Shown here: positions 9,023-17,729 of the stretch, one piece after another
How positions within the stretch are numbered: the stretch's first letter is position 1
Layout of the letters: each line of letters starts with the position of its first letter
Assembly: GCF_000739895.2 (NCBI RefSeq)
Contig: NZ_BBJS01000009.1
Span: forward strand, 1 to 42,251
Length of the DNA: 42,251 nucleotides
Origin: Sphingomonas paucimobilis NBRC 13935
GTDB lineage: Bacteria > Pseudomonadota > Alphaproteobacteria > Sphingomonadales > Sphingomonadaceae
Direction: 5' to 3'
Program-made: the position numbers and the translations under genes
Notes under the pieces: generated by a model
Told to the model about the DNA's origin: nothing
Databases searched by the model: none
What the model saw: only the letters and a program-made list of their open reading frames with translations

Positions 9023-9268
9023 TCACAGCCAAGCCGCCAGCGCGCGCTCCAAGGATCGCGACGAGCCGAGATAGACGGTCGATGCCGGATCGATCGCGCC
9101 GCCGCCGTCAAATGCTTTGCGTGCGGGGTACAGGTCGCGACGTGCCTGCTGGAGTGGGACTAGGATCGTGGTGAGGCCTCGCGGCGTTTGTGCGTCCTTG
9201 AGGGGGAGGATGGCAGAAGCAGATGCCGCCCGGGACATTATGGTGTCCGGCATGCAGGAAAGAGACAT
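9023..9268 (-). CDS. Possible 81-codon ORF of unknown function
   Basis: A small open frame between the DUF2946-like gene and the PepSY gene, same strand, ending 11 nt before the PepSY start. The translation has no clear domain or signal peptide, and no convincing ribosome site precedes the ATG at 9268; later in-frame ATGs at 9253 and 9238 are possible. Its support is position alone: it fills a gap in an apparent transcription unit and could couple translation to the PepSY gene. It may equally be a chance ORF in GC-rich DNA. Confidence 0.3.
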   Translation of the reverse strand: MSLSCMPDTIMSRAASASAILPLKDAQTPRGLTTILVPLQQARRDLYPARKAFDGGGAIDPASTVYLGSSRSLERALAAWL

Positions 9269-9355
9269 GGGAACAGGCTTTCGACCGGCCCCGCCGATGC
9301 CGCGGGGACGAGGATCAGGGCGGCGTCGCCAAGCGGGACGCCGGATGAAGCACGG

Positions 9356-9808
9356 TCAGGAAAGCGCGGGCGGTCCTCGGAGGGGCGGACGCAGATAGGG
9401 CGGGGCGGGCCGGACGGTCGCGGTGATCGCCACGAACCCGGTGGCCAGCACGAAGGCGAGCAGTGCCACCCATTGGATCGGATCGACCGCCGCCAACATG
9501 GCGGCAGACAGGCCGGCAAAGGCGCAGGGCATCTCCGCCCGGCCATGCTGCCCTTCGGGATGATCGGTCCGGCCATGATCGGGCATGGCGACGTGGCCCA
9601 TAGCGTGCGCCATGGTCATGGCGGGGGCGGTATCATGCGACAGGACCTCCGCCACGGGGGCGGTGGCTGGACAGAGGATGATCGCCCAGCGCCCTTGCGC
9701 CTCGCCGATCATATAGCCGGTCGGGACCACGAACTTCATCAGCAGCGCGGCCAGGCAGAGCAGCATGGCCAGATGGCGTTGCGCGATAAGGCTGCGGATG
9801 GCCGTCAC
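9356..9808 (-). CDS. DUF2946-like small membrane protein
   Basis: About 150 residues. It has an N-terminal hydrophobic segment containing PTGYMIG, a central His/Met-rich periplasmic stretch (roughly HAMGHVAMPDHGRTDHPEGQHG), a second span, and a short Pro-rich tail (PYLRPPLRGPP). The GYMIG motif and RPPLRGPP tail are typical of DUF2946 proteins, which often neighbour PepSY proteins and TonB receptors for copper or iron. The start is uncertain: GTG 9808 (VTAIRSLIAQRHLAM) is chosen because it gives the usual short N-terminus. GTG 9844 and ATG 9766 are alternatives, and none has a strong Shine-Dalgarno sequence. It is divergent from the hybrid kinase. A metal-binding role is inferred from composition. 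Confidence 0.68.
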   Translation of the reverse strand: MTAIRSLIAQRHLAMLLCLAALLMKFVVPTGYMIGEAQGRWAIILCPATAPVAEVLSHDTAPAMTMAHAMGHVAMPDHGRTDHPEGQHGRAEMPCAFAGLSAAMLAAVDPIQWVALLAFVLATGFVAITATVRPAPPYLRPPLRGPPALS

Positions 9809-9964
9809 GGCGCAAGGCCTAAACCCTGCGATCGGGCTTGTCACCCGGACATGTCAGGTCTTACGGAAAGCCCGAAGTCCGAATCCCGAAAAGGGCAGTT
9901 TTATCCCGGTAATCCAACGGCCTATCACCTTCTGGCCATCGGATGTTCCTTGTTGCAGAATAGC

Positions 9965-12556
9965 ATGATGGCATCTCCCACGTCTTTTGATTTCCTCCAC
10001 GGCCTATCGGGACAGGTGGTCGACGAGATCGTCGCGCTGGACTGGCAAGCGACTCCGCTTGGCGCGCCCGAAAGCTGGCCGATCGCGCTGCGCAGCCAGT
10101 TGGCGACCATGCTGGCGTGCCCGGTGCCCATGTATATGGTCTGGGGGCCGGAGCTGATCTCCTTCTACAATGATGCCTATCGCCCGATCCTCGGCTACCG
10201 CGCCGACGCGGCGATGGGCACGCCGTTCCGCATTCTGTGGGGCAGCATCTGGGACGAGATCGCACCCCTGGTCGACAAGGCATTGTCGGGACAGGTCGCC
10301 AAGGTCACCGACATGCGGCTCGACCTGGCGCGCAGCGGACAGCCCGAGGAGAGCTACTGGACCTTTTCCTATTCGCCCGTCTTCGACGATGCGGGCGGGA
10401 TTGCGGGCATGATCTGCGTCACGGGCGAGACGACGGACCGTGTGCTGGCGGAACGGCGCCAGCGGGCTTCGGACGAGCGGCTGGACCTGGCGCTGAGTTC
10501 GGGTGCGCATGTCGGTCTTTGGGACTGGGACGTGCTGAACGACTCGGTCCGCTCGGACGCGCGGTTCGCCGCCATGTACGGGGTCGATCCCGCCGTCGCC
10601 GAGGGCGGCATGCCGATCGCCGATTTCTTTCGGGGCATCCACCCCGATGATCGCGACCGCGTCAATAACGAGATCCAGGCGGCGATGGCCGAGGTGGTGG
10701 CGGGCGGATCGCCGCATCGCTTCGTCTCCGAATATCGGTTGGTACAGGCCGATGGCACGGTCCATTGGGTCTCGGCGCAGGGGCGCTGCATCCCCGACGA
10801 GACCGGGCGCTGCGTGCGCTTTCCGGGCGTCAGCTTCGATATCACCGAGCGCGTCCGCATCGAGCAGCAGTTGCGGGAGAGCGAGGCACGGGCACGGCTG
10901 AACGCCCAGCGGGTACAAGTGGCACTGGAGGCCGGTGCGATCATCGGCACCTGGTTCTGGGACCTGCCCTCCGATCGCTTCACCGTCGATGAGCCGTTCG
11001 CGCGCAATTTCGGGTTGGACCCCGCGCTGGGCCATGAAGGATTGAGCCTGGCGCAGGTGGTGGAGACGGTCCATCCCGATGACCGCGCCGCTCTGGCCGA
11101 GGCGATCGATGCGGCCATCGCTTCGGGCGGCGCCTATGCCCATCAATATCGCGTCCGCCGCCATGATGGCTGCTATCACTGGCTGGAGGCCAATGGCCGG
11201 GTCGAGCACGCGCCCGATGGCACGCCCCTTTATTTTCCCGGCGTCCTGATCGATGTCGGCGTCCGCCGCGCGCTGGAGGCCGAGCGGGACAGCGCCATCG
11301 CGGAGTTGCGCGCGCTGACCGACCAGTTGGAACAGCGCGTCGCCGATCGCACCGCCGAGTTGATGCGGGCCGAGGAAGCATTGCGGCAGTCGCAGAAGAT
11401 GGAGGCGGTCGGCCAATTGACCGGCGGATTGGCGCATGACTTCAACAATCTGCTGGCGGGGATTTCGGGATCGCTGGAATTGATGGCGCTGCGCCTGGCA
11501 CAGGGGCGCGCCGGCGAGATCGATCGCTATATGGACGCCGCGCAAGGCGCCACCCGGCGCGCGGCGGCGCTGACCCACCGGCTGCTCGCCTTTTCCCGGC
11601 GGCAGACGCTGGCGCCGCGACCGACCGACATTGCCGCGCTGGTCGCCGGCATGGCCGATCTGATCCGCCGCACGGTGGGCCCCGGCATCACCGTCGAAAC
11701 GCCGTCGCCCGATGACTGGTGGACGGTACTGGTCGATGCGCCGCAGCTCGAAAACGCACTGCTCAATCTGTGCATCAATGCCCGCGACGCCATGCCCGAT
11801 GGCGGCCGGATCGCGATCGCCATCCGCAACCGTTCCTCAAGAGACCCGGACGACACGCATCGCGACATTCCCGATGGCGACTATCTGATGCTCAGCGTCA
11901 CCGATACGGGCACCGGCATGACGCCCGAAGTGATCGAGAAGGCGTTCGATCCCTTCTTCACCACCAAGCCGCTGGGGCAGGGTACGGGGCTGGGGCTCAG
12001 CATGATCTATGGCTTTGCCCGGCAATCGGGTGGCCAGGTCCGCATCGCCTCCACCGTGGGGGAGGGGACGACGGTCTCGCTCTATCTCCCGCGCCATGAC
12101 GGCCCCGCCGAACAGGACATGCCTTCGCGTTCCTCCGCCCCCGATGGAGCGCGCGCGACGGGGGAGACGGTGCTGGTGGTGGATGACGAGTCCACCGTCC
12201 GGCTGATGGTCGTCGATGTGCTGCGCGACATGGGGCTTCAGGTGATCGAGGCGGTCGACAGCGCGTCGGGGCTGGCGCTGCTGCGTTCGGACCGGCGAAT
12301 CGATCTGCTGATCACCGATGTCGGCTTGCCGGGCGGCATGAACGGCCGCCAACTCGCGGAAGCGGCACGGGAAATCAGACATGAATTGAATGTCATGTTC
12401 GTAACCGGCTATGCGGAAAGCGCGGTGCTGAACAGCGGCCATCTGGCGCCGGGGATGCAGTTGCTGACCAAGCCCTTCACGGTGGATGCGCTGGTCACCG
12501 GGGTGCAGGCGGCGATGGGGCATCAGCGCGGGCGGTACGATCCCCCTGCGCGCTGA
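9965..12556 (+). CDS. Soluble multi-PAS hybrid histidine kinase/response regulator
   Basis: 863 residues with no membrane span, so probably a cytoplasmic sensor. The order is an N-terminal PAS-like domain (about 20-150), two PAS_3-type domains with PDDR motifs (about 165-295 and 305-430), and a coiled coil (about 430-475). Next come a HisKA domain with phospho-acceptor H491 in LAHDFNNLL and a HATPase domain (N box LNLCINARD; G boxes DTGTGM and GQGTGLGLSM). A C-terminal receiver carries D785 in LITDVGLPGG and ends in a KPF motif. This resembles light- or redox-sensing kinases of alphaproteobacteria, but I see no LOV cysteine motif, so the ligand is unknown. ATGATG at 9965-9970 offers two adjacent starts. 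The frame stays open far upstream but those codons lie antisense to the DUF2946 gene. Two genes on the same strand follow closely. Confidence 0.88.
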   Translation: MMASPTSFDFLHGLSGQVVDEIVALDWQATPLGAPESWPIALRSQLATMLACPVPMYMVWGPELISFYNDAYRPILGYRADAAMGTPFRILWGSIWDEIAPLVDKALSGQVAKVTDMRLDLARSGQPEESYWTFSYSPVFDDAGGIAGMICVTGETTDRVLAERRQRASDERLDLALSSGAHVGLWDWDVLNDSVRSDARFAAMYGVDPAVAEGGMPIADFFRGIHPDDRDRVNNEIQAAMAEVVAGGSPHRFVSEYRLVQADGTVHWVSAQGRCIPDETGRCVRFPGVSFDITERVRIEQQLRESEARARLNAQRVQVALEAGAIIGTWFWDLPSDRFTVDEPFARNFGLDPALGHEGLSLAQVVETVHPDDRAALAEAIDAAIASGGAYAHQYRVRRHDGCYHWLEANGRVEHAPDGTPLYFPGVLIDVGVRRALEAERDSAIAELRALTDQLEQRVADRTAELMRAEEALRQSQKMEAVGQLTGGLAHDFNNLLAGISGSLELMALRLAQGRAGEIDRYMDAAQGATRRAAALTHRLLAFSRRQTLAPRPTDIAALVAGMADLIRRTVGPGITVETPSPDDWWTVLVDAPQLENALLNLCINARDAMPDGGRIAIAIRNRSSRDPDDTHRDIPDGDYLMLSVTDTGTGMTPEVIEKAFDPFFTTKPLGQGTGLGLSMIYGFARQSGGQVRIASTVGEGTTVSLYLPRHDGPAEQDMPSRSSAPDGARATGETVLVVDDESTVRLMVVDVLRDMGLQVIEAVDSASGLALLRSDRRIDLLITDVGLPGGMNGRQLAEAAREIRHELNVMFVTGYAESAVLNSGHLAPGMQLLTKPFTVDALVTGVQAAMGHQRGRYDPPAR

Positions 12557-12613
12557 GGGCCTGCGCCGGGCGTCCGGCATCGCAGGAGGTGCAACGACCG
12601 GAGTGCGACTGTT

Positions 12614-13342
12614 TTGAAACTGCGACATCGATCCGCTGGCCTGAGTGTCTTCCTCTTGGGCATGGCGGCGATAGCCGGTCCAGCCGCTGCGGCCCCGACG
12701 CAGGACGGACCCGATATTCCCGAACCGATGGTGTTCGACATGATCCGCCCATTGACCGCCAAGCGCGGCGAGGTGGAGGTCAATACGCTGGTCCAGCGTG
12801 ACCTGTCCGGCCCGCGCGGTGAGGTGGAATGGGCGCCCGAGATCGAGATGGCGGTGGCCGACGGCTTTGCCGTCGAACTCGAATTGCCGCTGATCGACAC
12901 GCGCGTCGTGCAGTACAAGATGGGGCTTCAGGGCAAGCTGGGGACGTTTCGTGGCGGGCGCGGCATCCACGGCGTCCAGTATCTGGGGCTGTACGATCGT
13001 GAGAGTGGGGAGTGGCAGTCGACCCTTCTCTGGCTGCTGGGCAATCGCTTCGGCGAGCGGTGGAGCACGATGACGATGCTCGGCGTGGGCGACGTCACCT
13101 TGCGCGAAGGCAATCGGACGGGGTTCGTGGTCAATCACTCGACCTTTTACGACCTCAATCGCGACACGGTGCTGGGCGTGGAACTCAACCGTCAGAACGG
13201 CGACGGCGCCTATTGGCTGGTGATGCCGCAAGCCCATCGCAGTTTCGGCAAGCTGAGCCTGCAAGGCGGCGTCGGTGGCGAGCGGGCGCGCGGCGAGCCG
13301 TTCCGGCCACGTTTGGGCTTGCGTCTGATCCGCGAATTGTGA
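12614..13342 (+). CDS. Exported protein, probable outer-membrane beta-barrel, unknown function
   Basis: 242 residues starting at TTG (GGAG 10 nt upstream). This start is favoured because it gives a complete Sec signal peptide (KLRHR, then a hydrophobic core, cleavage near AAAAP at about 28). The next ATG would remove it. The mature part has alternating strands rich in aromatic and charged residues (for example VEVNTLVQRDL, FAVELELPLI, TGFVVNHSTFYDL, RPRLGLRLIREL). The penultimate strand pattern suits a small beta-barrel. No named family is recognised with certainty; it superficially resembles the MetA/phenol-degradation porin-like group. It follows the hybrid kinase by 57 nt and precedes the HAD gene by 31 nt, so the three may be co-transcribed. 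Confidence 0.65.
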   Translation: MKLRHRSAGLSVFLLGMAAIAGPAAAAPTQDGPDIPEPMVFDMIRPLTAKRGEVEVNTLVQRDLSGPRGEVEWAPEIEMAVADGFAVELELPLIDTRVVQYKMGLQGKLGTFRGGRGIHGVQYLGLYDRESGEWQSTLLWLLGNRFGERWSTMTMLGVGDVTLREGNRTGFVVNHSTFYDLNRDTVLGVELNRQNGDGAYWLVMPQAHRSFGKLSLQGGVGGERARGEPFRPRLGLRLIREL

Positions 13343-13373
13343 TGGCAGTGGCGCGCCGACTGGGAGAATGACC

Positions 13374-14072
13374 ATGGCGATCGAACTGATCTGCCTCGAT
13401 GCCGACGACACGCTCTGGCACAATATGCGGCACTTCGTCGCGACCGAAGAAGCGTTGGTGAGCCTGCTCGCCCCCTTTGCCGAGGCGCGGGTCGCACGTG
13501 CGACGCTGGAGACGTGCGAGGCGCGCAATCTTCGCCTCTATGGCTATGGCGCGAAGGGCTTCACCCTGTCGATGATCGAAACGGCGGTGGAACTGGCCGG
13601 GCCGACCCTGCCGACCGACCTGATCGCGCGGGTGCTGGAGGCGGGGCGGCAATTGCTGGCGCATCCGGTCGAATTGCTCGATGGCATTGCCGACACCATG
13701 GCGGAACTGGCGGAGCGGGGGCGGCTGGTGCTGGTGACCAAGGGCGATCTGCTCCACCAGGAAGCCAAGCTCGCGGCCTCCGGGCTGGGCGCGCATTTCG
13801 CCGATGTCGCGATCGTCAGCGACAAGACCCCCGACACCTTCCGCCAGATTTTCGCGCGCCACGGTGTCGAGCCCGAGGCGGCGGTGATGGCCGGGGACTC
13901 GATGCGCTCGGACGTGCTGCCGGCGCTGAAGGCGGGGGCATGGGCCGCCTATATTCCGCAGCCGCTTGCCTGGAGCCATGAGGCGGGGGAGGAACCGATG
14001 GATCATCCGCGTTTCTCCCGGCTGGCGCGGCTGGGTGACCTGCCGGCGTGGATCGACGCGATCGGTGGTTGA
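13374..14072 (+). CDS. HAD-superfamily hydrolase (haloacid dehalogenase-like phosphatase)
   Basis: 232 residues with the complete HAD set: motif I DADDT (nucleophile D9, general acid D11), motif II VTKGD, a motif III Lys in the HQEAKL region or later, and motif IV AGDSMRSD (D175). A helical cap lies between motifs I and II. Proteins of this subtype are small-molecule phosphatases, nucleotidase (YjjG)-like or similar; the substrate cannot be told from sequence. ATG 13374 is chosen over ATG 13368 because GGGAG at 13362-13366 lies 7 nt before the former and only 1 nt before the latter. It faces the SleB gene, with a short hairpin-like CTCCC/GGGGGAG between the stops. Confidence 0.85.
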   Translation: MAIELICLDADDTLWHNMRHFVATEEALVSLLAPFAEARVARATLETCEARNLRLYGYGAKGFTLSMIETAVELAGPTLPTDLIARVLEAGRQLLAHPVELLDGIADTMAELAERGRLVLVTKGDLLHQEAKLAASGLGAHFADVAIVSDKTPDTFRQIFARHGVEPEAAVMAGDSMRSDVLPALKAGAWAAYIPQPLAWSHEAGEEPMDHPRFSRLARLGDLPAWIDAIGG

Positions 14073-14108
14073 TTATCCTCCCTATCAGGGGGAGAATTGA
14101 CGAGCGGT

Positions 14109-15011
14109 TCAGCTCGGATCGCTTTCCTCGCCGACGACCACCTCCTGCGCCGCATCGGCAGTATCATGGGCGATGCCGTTACGATGGATACGCACCCCCG
14201 CCATCGTCACCGGTGCGGATGCGGAAGGACCGCGATCCAGTTCGCCCCGATGGATCACCACGCCGTGCGCGGCCTCTGGCATCGAGGGGGTCATGTCCGT
14301 GCTCGCCGCCGCGACATGCACCGGAATGGCGGGCTCCACCCCGGCATAATCCTGGCGGAAGGACAGGTCGCGCTCCAGGGCACCGCGCCAGCGGTAGAAG
14401 ATGTGGCTGCCGACCGATCCGATCCGGCTGAGGCTGGACGCCCACCAGGGCAGGACATAGCTGGCGTGATAGAAGGTCGCCGCGCCGATCGGGGCATAGA
14501 CCAGTCCCGCCAGCGCGCCCTGCGCCACGGCGGAAGCGCGGGCCCAGGCGGCGGGGTCGCGGGGGCGCAGCATCGATCCGTCGCAGGTGAAGCTAAACTG
14601 GCACCCGGTCGAGCGTTCCGACCCCTGATAGACGACGCCGCAGATGCTCTTGGGAAAGGCGCGGTCGCGGACGCGGTTGAGCACGACCTGCGCCACGGCG
14701 CGCTGGCCGTCGATCGGCTCGGACCGGGCCTCGTAATAAATGGCGGCGGTCAGGCATTCGGCGGCGCGCGCGGCGTCGCGGGCGGTGCGCGCGATCCCGC
14801 TAAAGGCCGGCGCGGCGGCCATTTCGATCGGCGTGTCGGCGATGGGCCGATCGGGCACGGCATCGTCGGGCACGTCGAGCGCAAGTTGGCGCAGGAGCGT
14901 GCGCGGCGTGGGTGGGGGGATGTCGAGCGTCACATGCGGCGGCGCCCGGTGCGTGGGCGTGCACGACGTCGCGATCGCCAGCGTCGCCACCAACATCCAC
15001 CACCGCCACAC
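14109..15011 (-). CDS. SleB-like cell wall hydrolase, probable lipoprotein
   Basis: 300 residues. A hydrophobic leader with a lipobox-like LAIATSC (C17) is followed by a disordered Pro-rich linker. A Hydrolase_2 (SleB/CwlJ) catalytic domain spans about 83-210, with ECLTAAIYYEARSEP (putative catalytic E94), AVAQVVLNRV, GVVYQG and CQFSFTCDG. A roughly 80-residue C-terminal tail has no recognised domain. SleB enzymes are lytic transglycosylases that act on peptidoglycan; in Gram-negatives they belong to general wall remodelling, not germination. GTG 15011 is supported by GGGGCAGGAC about 9 nt upstream; ATG 14996 is the alternative and would shorten the leader. Confidence 0.83.
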   Translation of the reverse strand: MWRWWMLVATLAIATSCTPTHRAPPHVTLDIPPPTPRTLLRQLALDVPDDAVPDRPIADTPIEMAAAPAFSGIARTARDAARAAECLTAAIYYEARSEPIDGQRAVAQVVLNRVRDRAFPKSICGVVYQGSERSTGCQFSFTCDGSMLRPRDPAAWARASAVAQGALAGLVYAPIGAATFYHASYVLPWWASSLSRIGSVGSHIFYRWRGALERDLSFRQDYAGVEPAIPVHVAAASTDMTPSMPEAAHGVVIHRGELDRGPSASAPVTMAGVRIHRNGIAHDTADAAQEVVVGEESDPS

Positions 15012-15116
15012 GATATCCGAGTCCTGCCCCCGTGAACAATGCGGCTGTCCTACGGGGGCAGGGTTAGGAAGCGGTTAAGTAACGGCAACGGCTGCGATGG
15101 CCGAGCCCCTCTCAGA

Positions 15117-17549
15117 TCAGAACCGTGCGCCGAGTTCGACGCCGTAAAAGCGCGGCTCGCCCGCGATGTAGGTCGGCGCGCCGAAGCTGCCGCCGGTATT
15201 GCCGGCGTCGATCAGATAGCGGGCATTGGTCAGGTTGCGGGCAAAGCCGCCAATATGGAAACGCCCCTGCTCGCCGAATTCCAGCCCGGCGCGCAGATTG
15301 ACCAGCGTATAGCCACCCTGTGAGATCGCATCGCGATTGGGCAGTTCGAAGAACACTTTCGAGCGATAGGTGGCGCTGGGCGTCGCATAGAAGGTGGCCG
15401 ACGTGCCCACAGGCACACGCAGCGTCGCGCCGCCGGACGCGGTGGTATCGGGCTGCAGGCGGAAACGATTGCCCGCGAACACGCCATTGGCGGGATCGTT
15501 GGCGACGCCGCCATCGATATAGGCGAAGGTCGCGAACAGGCTGAGCCAGCGATGGACCGCCAGATTGCCCTCCAGCTCGACGCCGACATTGTTGGCCGAC
15601 CCGGCGCTGCGCGTGATGGTCGCACCATTCTCGATCACCGAGACCTGAAAGCCCTTGTACCGCTGATAGAAGACCGAGGCCGCGCCGGTGAACGGGCCTA
15701 CCCGCCCCTTGATGCCGCCTTCGTAATTCCAGACATTTTCCTCCGGCACGATCTGCAAGCGGGGGATGGCGCCCGAATTGGCGACGCTGAGCGGGACGAT
15801 CCGCTGACCTTCCAGCTGGACGACGGGCGAGCGGCGGCCCTTGCTGACCGTCGCATAGAGGTTCACATCGTTGGTCAGCCGATAGAGCGCGTTGAAGCGC
15901 GGCAGGAATGCGGCGTAGCTGCGCTCGGCGACGAATTTCTGCCCCTTGGTATTGGCGGCGCCCAGCAGGCTGGTGAAGATGCCGGCCCCGGCCAGCAACC
16001 GGCTGTCGGGCATGACCGAGCTGAAGCCCGATTGCCGATCCTCGATCAGAACGCGCGCGCCGGCGGTCAGTTCAAGGGCGGGGGTCGGAATCCAGGTCGC
16101 ATCGGCAAAGACCGAATAGGTGTCGTTGTTGCCGTAATTGGCGAAGCTGGCGCTGTAGGGCAGGCTGGTCAGCGCGCCTCGCGACAGGATGGCGGTGGCG
16201 CGGGTCGCCGGGATCGTGCCGTTGGCCGCGACGCAGGCTGTGCCGGTCGGGATGCCCGCCATATTCAGCAATTGGCGTATCGGCGCAAAGTCCGGGGTAA
16301 CCGAACAGGCGAGATAGGTACCTTCCTCGGTCGAGAAGGGCACGCGCTGCTGCCCATTTTCGAAAAAGGCGTTCCAGCCGAACGAGGCGCGATAGCGTGG
16401 GCCGTCAAAGGCGAAGCGGCTTTCATGGCTCCATTGATCGCCTTTGGCGTCTTCGCCGAACTCCAGATACCAGGCTGGGCCGCCATCGGCGTCGAACACT
16501 TCGCGCGAGTCGAACCGGCGATAGCCGTTGACCGTGGTGAAGGTGATGCCCGGCGCCACATCGACCGCGACCGTCAGATTGGCGTCATAGACGTCGCGGT
16601 GCAGCCCCAGCTTACGCGCGCCCAGTATCTCGGCGGAAAAGGGAGAGCCCGACAGTTCGGCATAGCCATAATCGCCGGTCTGCCCGCTGGTGGGGGCGAA
16701 GGCGCGGCTCTTGAACGCGGTGCCGGGATTGCGCTGTCCGTCATAGGTCAGGATTAGATCGGCGGTGACCGACCCGTTGGGCTGCCAGCGCAGCGAACCG
16801 CGCACGCCCCGCTGGTCCTGCCCATTCAGATCGTCCTGGTCGACCCGCCCCTGATTCTGGTTGGGGATATCGGGGTCGCCCGCGATGTTGCGGACATAGC
16901 CGTCGCGATATTTATAGGCGAAGGCGAGGCGGCCGGCGAGCGTTTCGGTCCCGGCGTTGAGATAGCCCGACACCTGGGTCCGGTTGAAATTGCCGTAAGA
17001 GGCGACGATCCCGCCCTCGGTCCCGGCCCGGGGGCGGGCCGAGATGATGCTGATCGCCCCGACCGCGGCGGCGGTGCCGAACAGTGTCGCCTGCGGGCCC
17101 TTCGCCACCTCGATCCGTTCGATGTCGAACAGGTCCTGATAGGCGCCGCGCGTCCGGCTGATGTCGATGCCGTTATAATAGAGCGTGACGCGCGCGCCCT
17201 GTTGCGCCGAGCCCGAGTCCGAGGTGATGCCGCGGATCACGAAACCGGGATTGTTGGCGCTCTGCTCCTGGATTTGAAGGCCGGGAATATATTGCGCGAC
17301 CTCCGCCAGCGAGTTGACCCCCAGATTGGCCATGCGCGCGCCGGTCACGGCGGAGACGGTCAGCGGCACGTCCTCGATCCGCTGCTCCCGCTTCTGCGCG
17401 GTGACGATGACCTCGGCCGCGTCATCGGCGTCACGAGCGTCGTCCTGCGGCTGGATCATCGCCTGCGCCTGGGCGGATTGGACGATGGCGGCTTGCGACA
17501 GGCCGGCGAGCAGCGCGGCCACCGTCAGGCGGCGCAGGTTGGTGATCAT
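15117..17549 (-). CDS. TonB-dependent outer-membrane receptor (paired with PhoD)
   Basis: 810 residues with a signal peptide (about 1-30), TonB box EVIVTAQKR (46-54), a plug domain with PGLQIQEQSANNPGFVIRG and ATLFGTAAAVGAISI, then a beta-barrel ending in aromatic F (ELGARF). ATG 17549 has GGGGGA 5 nt upstream, which is much better than the upstream in-frame start at 17594. Its type is the large sphingomonad group often annotated as generic or FecA-like receptors; the ligand cannot be read from sequence. It is divergent from a secreted alkaline phosphatase with a PHO-box-like element between them. A role in importing an organophosphate or phosphate-containing compound, or the metal cofactor of PhoD, is therefore plausible but inferred. 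Confidence 0.88.
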   Translation of the reverse strand: MITNLRRLTVAALLAGLSQAAIVQSAQAQAMIQPQDDARDADDAAEVIVTAQKREQRIEDVPLTVSAVTGARMANLGVNSLAEVAQYIPGLQIQEQSANNPGFVIRGITSDSGSAQQGARVTLYYNGIDISRTRGAYQDLFDIERIEVAKGPQATLFGTAAAVGAISIISARPRAGTEGGIVASYGNFNRTQVSGYLNAGTETLAGRLAFAYKYRDGYVRNIAGDPDIPNQNQGRVDQDDLNGQDQRGVRGSLRWQPNGSVTADLILTYDGQRNPGTAFKSRAFAPTSGQTGDYGYAELSGSPFSAEILGARKLGLHRDVYDANLTVAVDVAPGITFTTVNGYRRFDSREVFDADGGPAWYLEFGEDAKGDQWSHESRFAFDGPRYRASFGWNAFFENGQQRVPFSTEEGTYLACSVTPDFAPIRQLLNMAGIPTGTACVAANGTIPATRATAILSRGALTSLPYSASFANYGNNDTYSVFADATWIPTPALELTAGARVLIEDRQSGFSSVMPDSRLLAGAGIFTSLLGAANTKGQKFVAERSYAAFLPRFNALYRLTNDVNLYATVSKGRRSPVVQLEGQRIVPLSVANSGAIPRLQIVPEENVWNYEGGIKGRVGPFTGAASVFYQRYKGFQVSVIENGATITRSAGSANNVGVELEGNLAVHRWLSLFATFAYIDGGVANDPANGVFAGNRFRLQPDTTASGGATLRVPVGTSATFYATPSATYRSKVFFELPNRDAISQGGYTLVNLRAGLEFGEQGRFHIGGFARNLTNARYLIDAGNTGGSFGAPTYIAGEPRFYGVELGARF

Positions 17550-17646
17550 GGATTGTCCCCCGATAGATCCGTTTGAAAGCCGCTTAGGCAGCATGCATTA
17601 CCGGTTGGTGTCCTGAATGTTTCGCTTTCGTGACGATAGGCGGAAA

Positions 17647-17686
17647 CTGTCGCGAAACCGTCATGGCCGCGCCATCGCTCTGTCGC
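17647..17686 (+). promoter_or_regulatory. PHO-box-like direct repeats before phoD
   Basis: CTGTCGC (17647-17653), four nt, then CCGTCAT (17658-17664): each half has six of seven matches to the CTGTCAT/CTGTCAC half-site bound by PhoB, with the canonical 11-bp period. Another CTGTCGC starts at 17680, exactly 33 bp after the first. The site is 66 nt before the phoD ATG and about 98 nt from the divergent receptor start, so PhoB could control one or both. Confidence 0.55.
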
Positions 17687-17729
17687 GGGTCGGGGATAGC
17701 GCTGCGCGTCGATGAAAGGACCCGATACG

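Noticed and set aside
9188..9964. In-frame 259-codon extension before the hybrid kinase
   Set aside because: It lies antisense to the DUF2946-like gene, is Arg/Gly/His-rich with no domain, and the PAS region begins right after ATG 9965.
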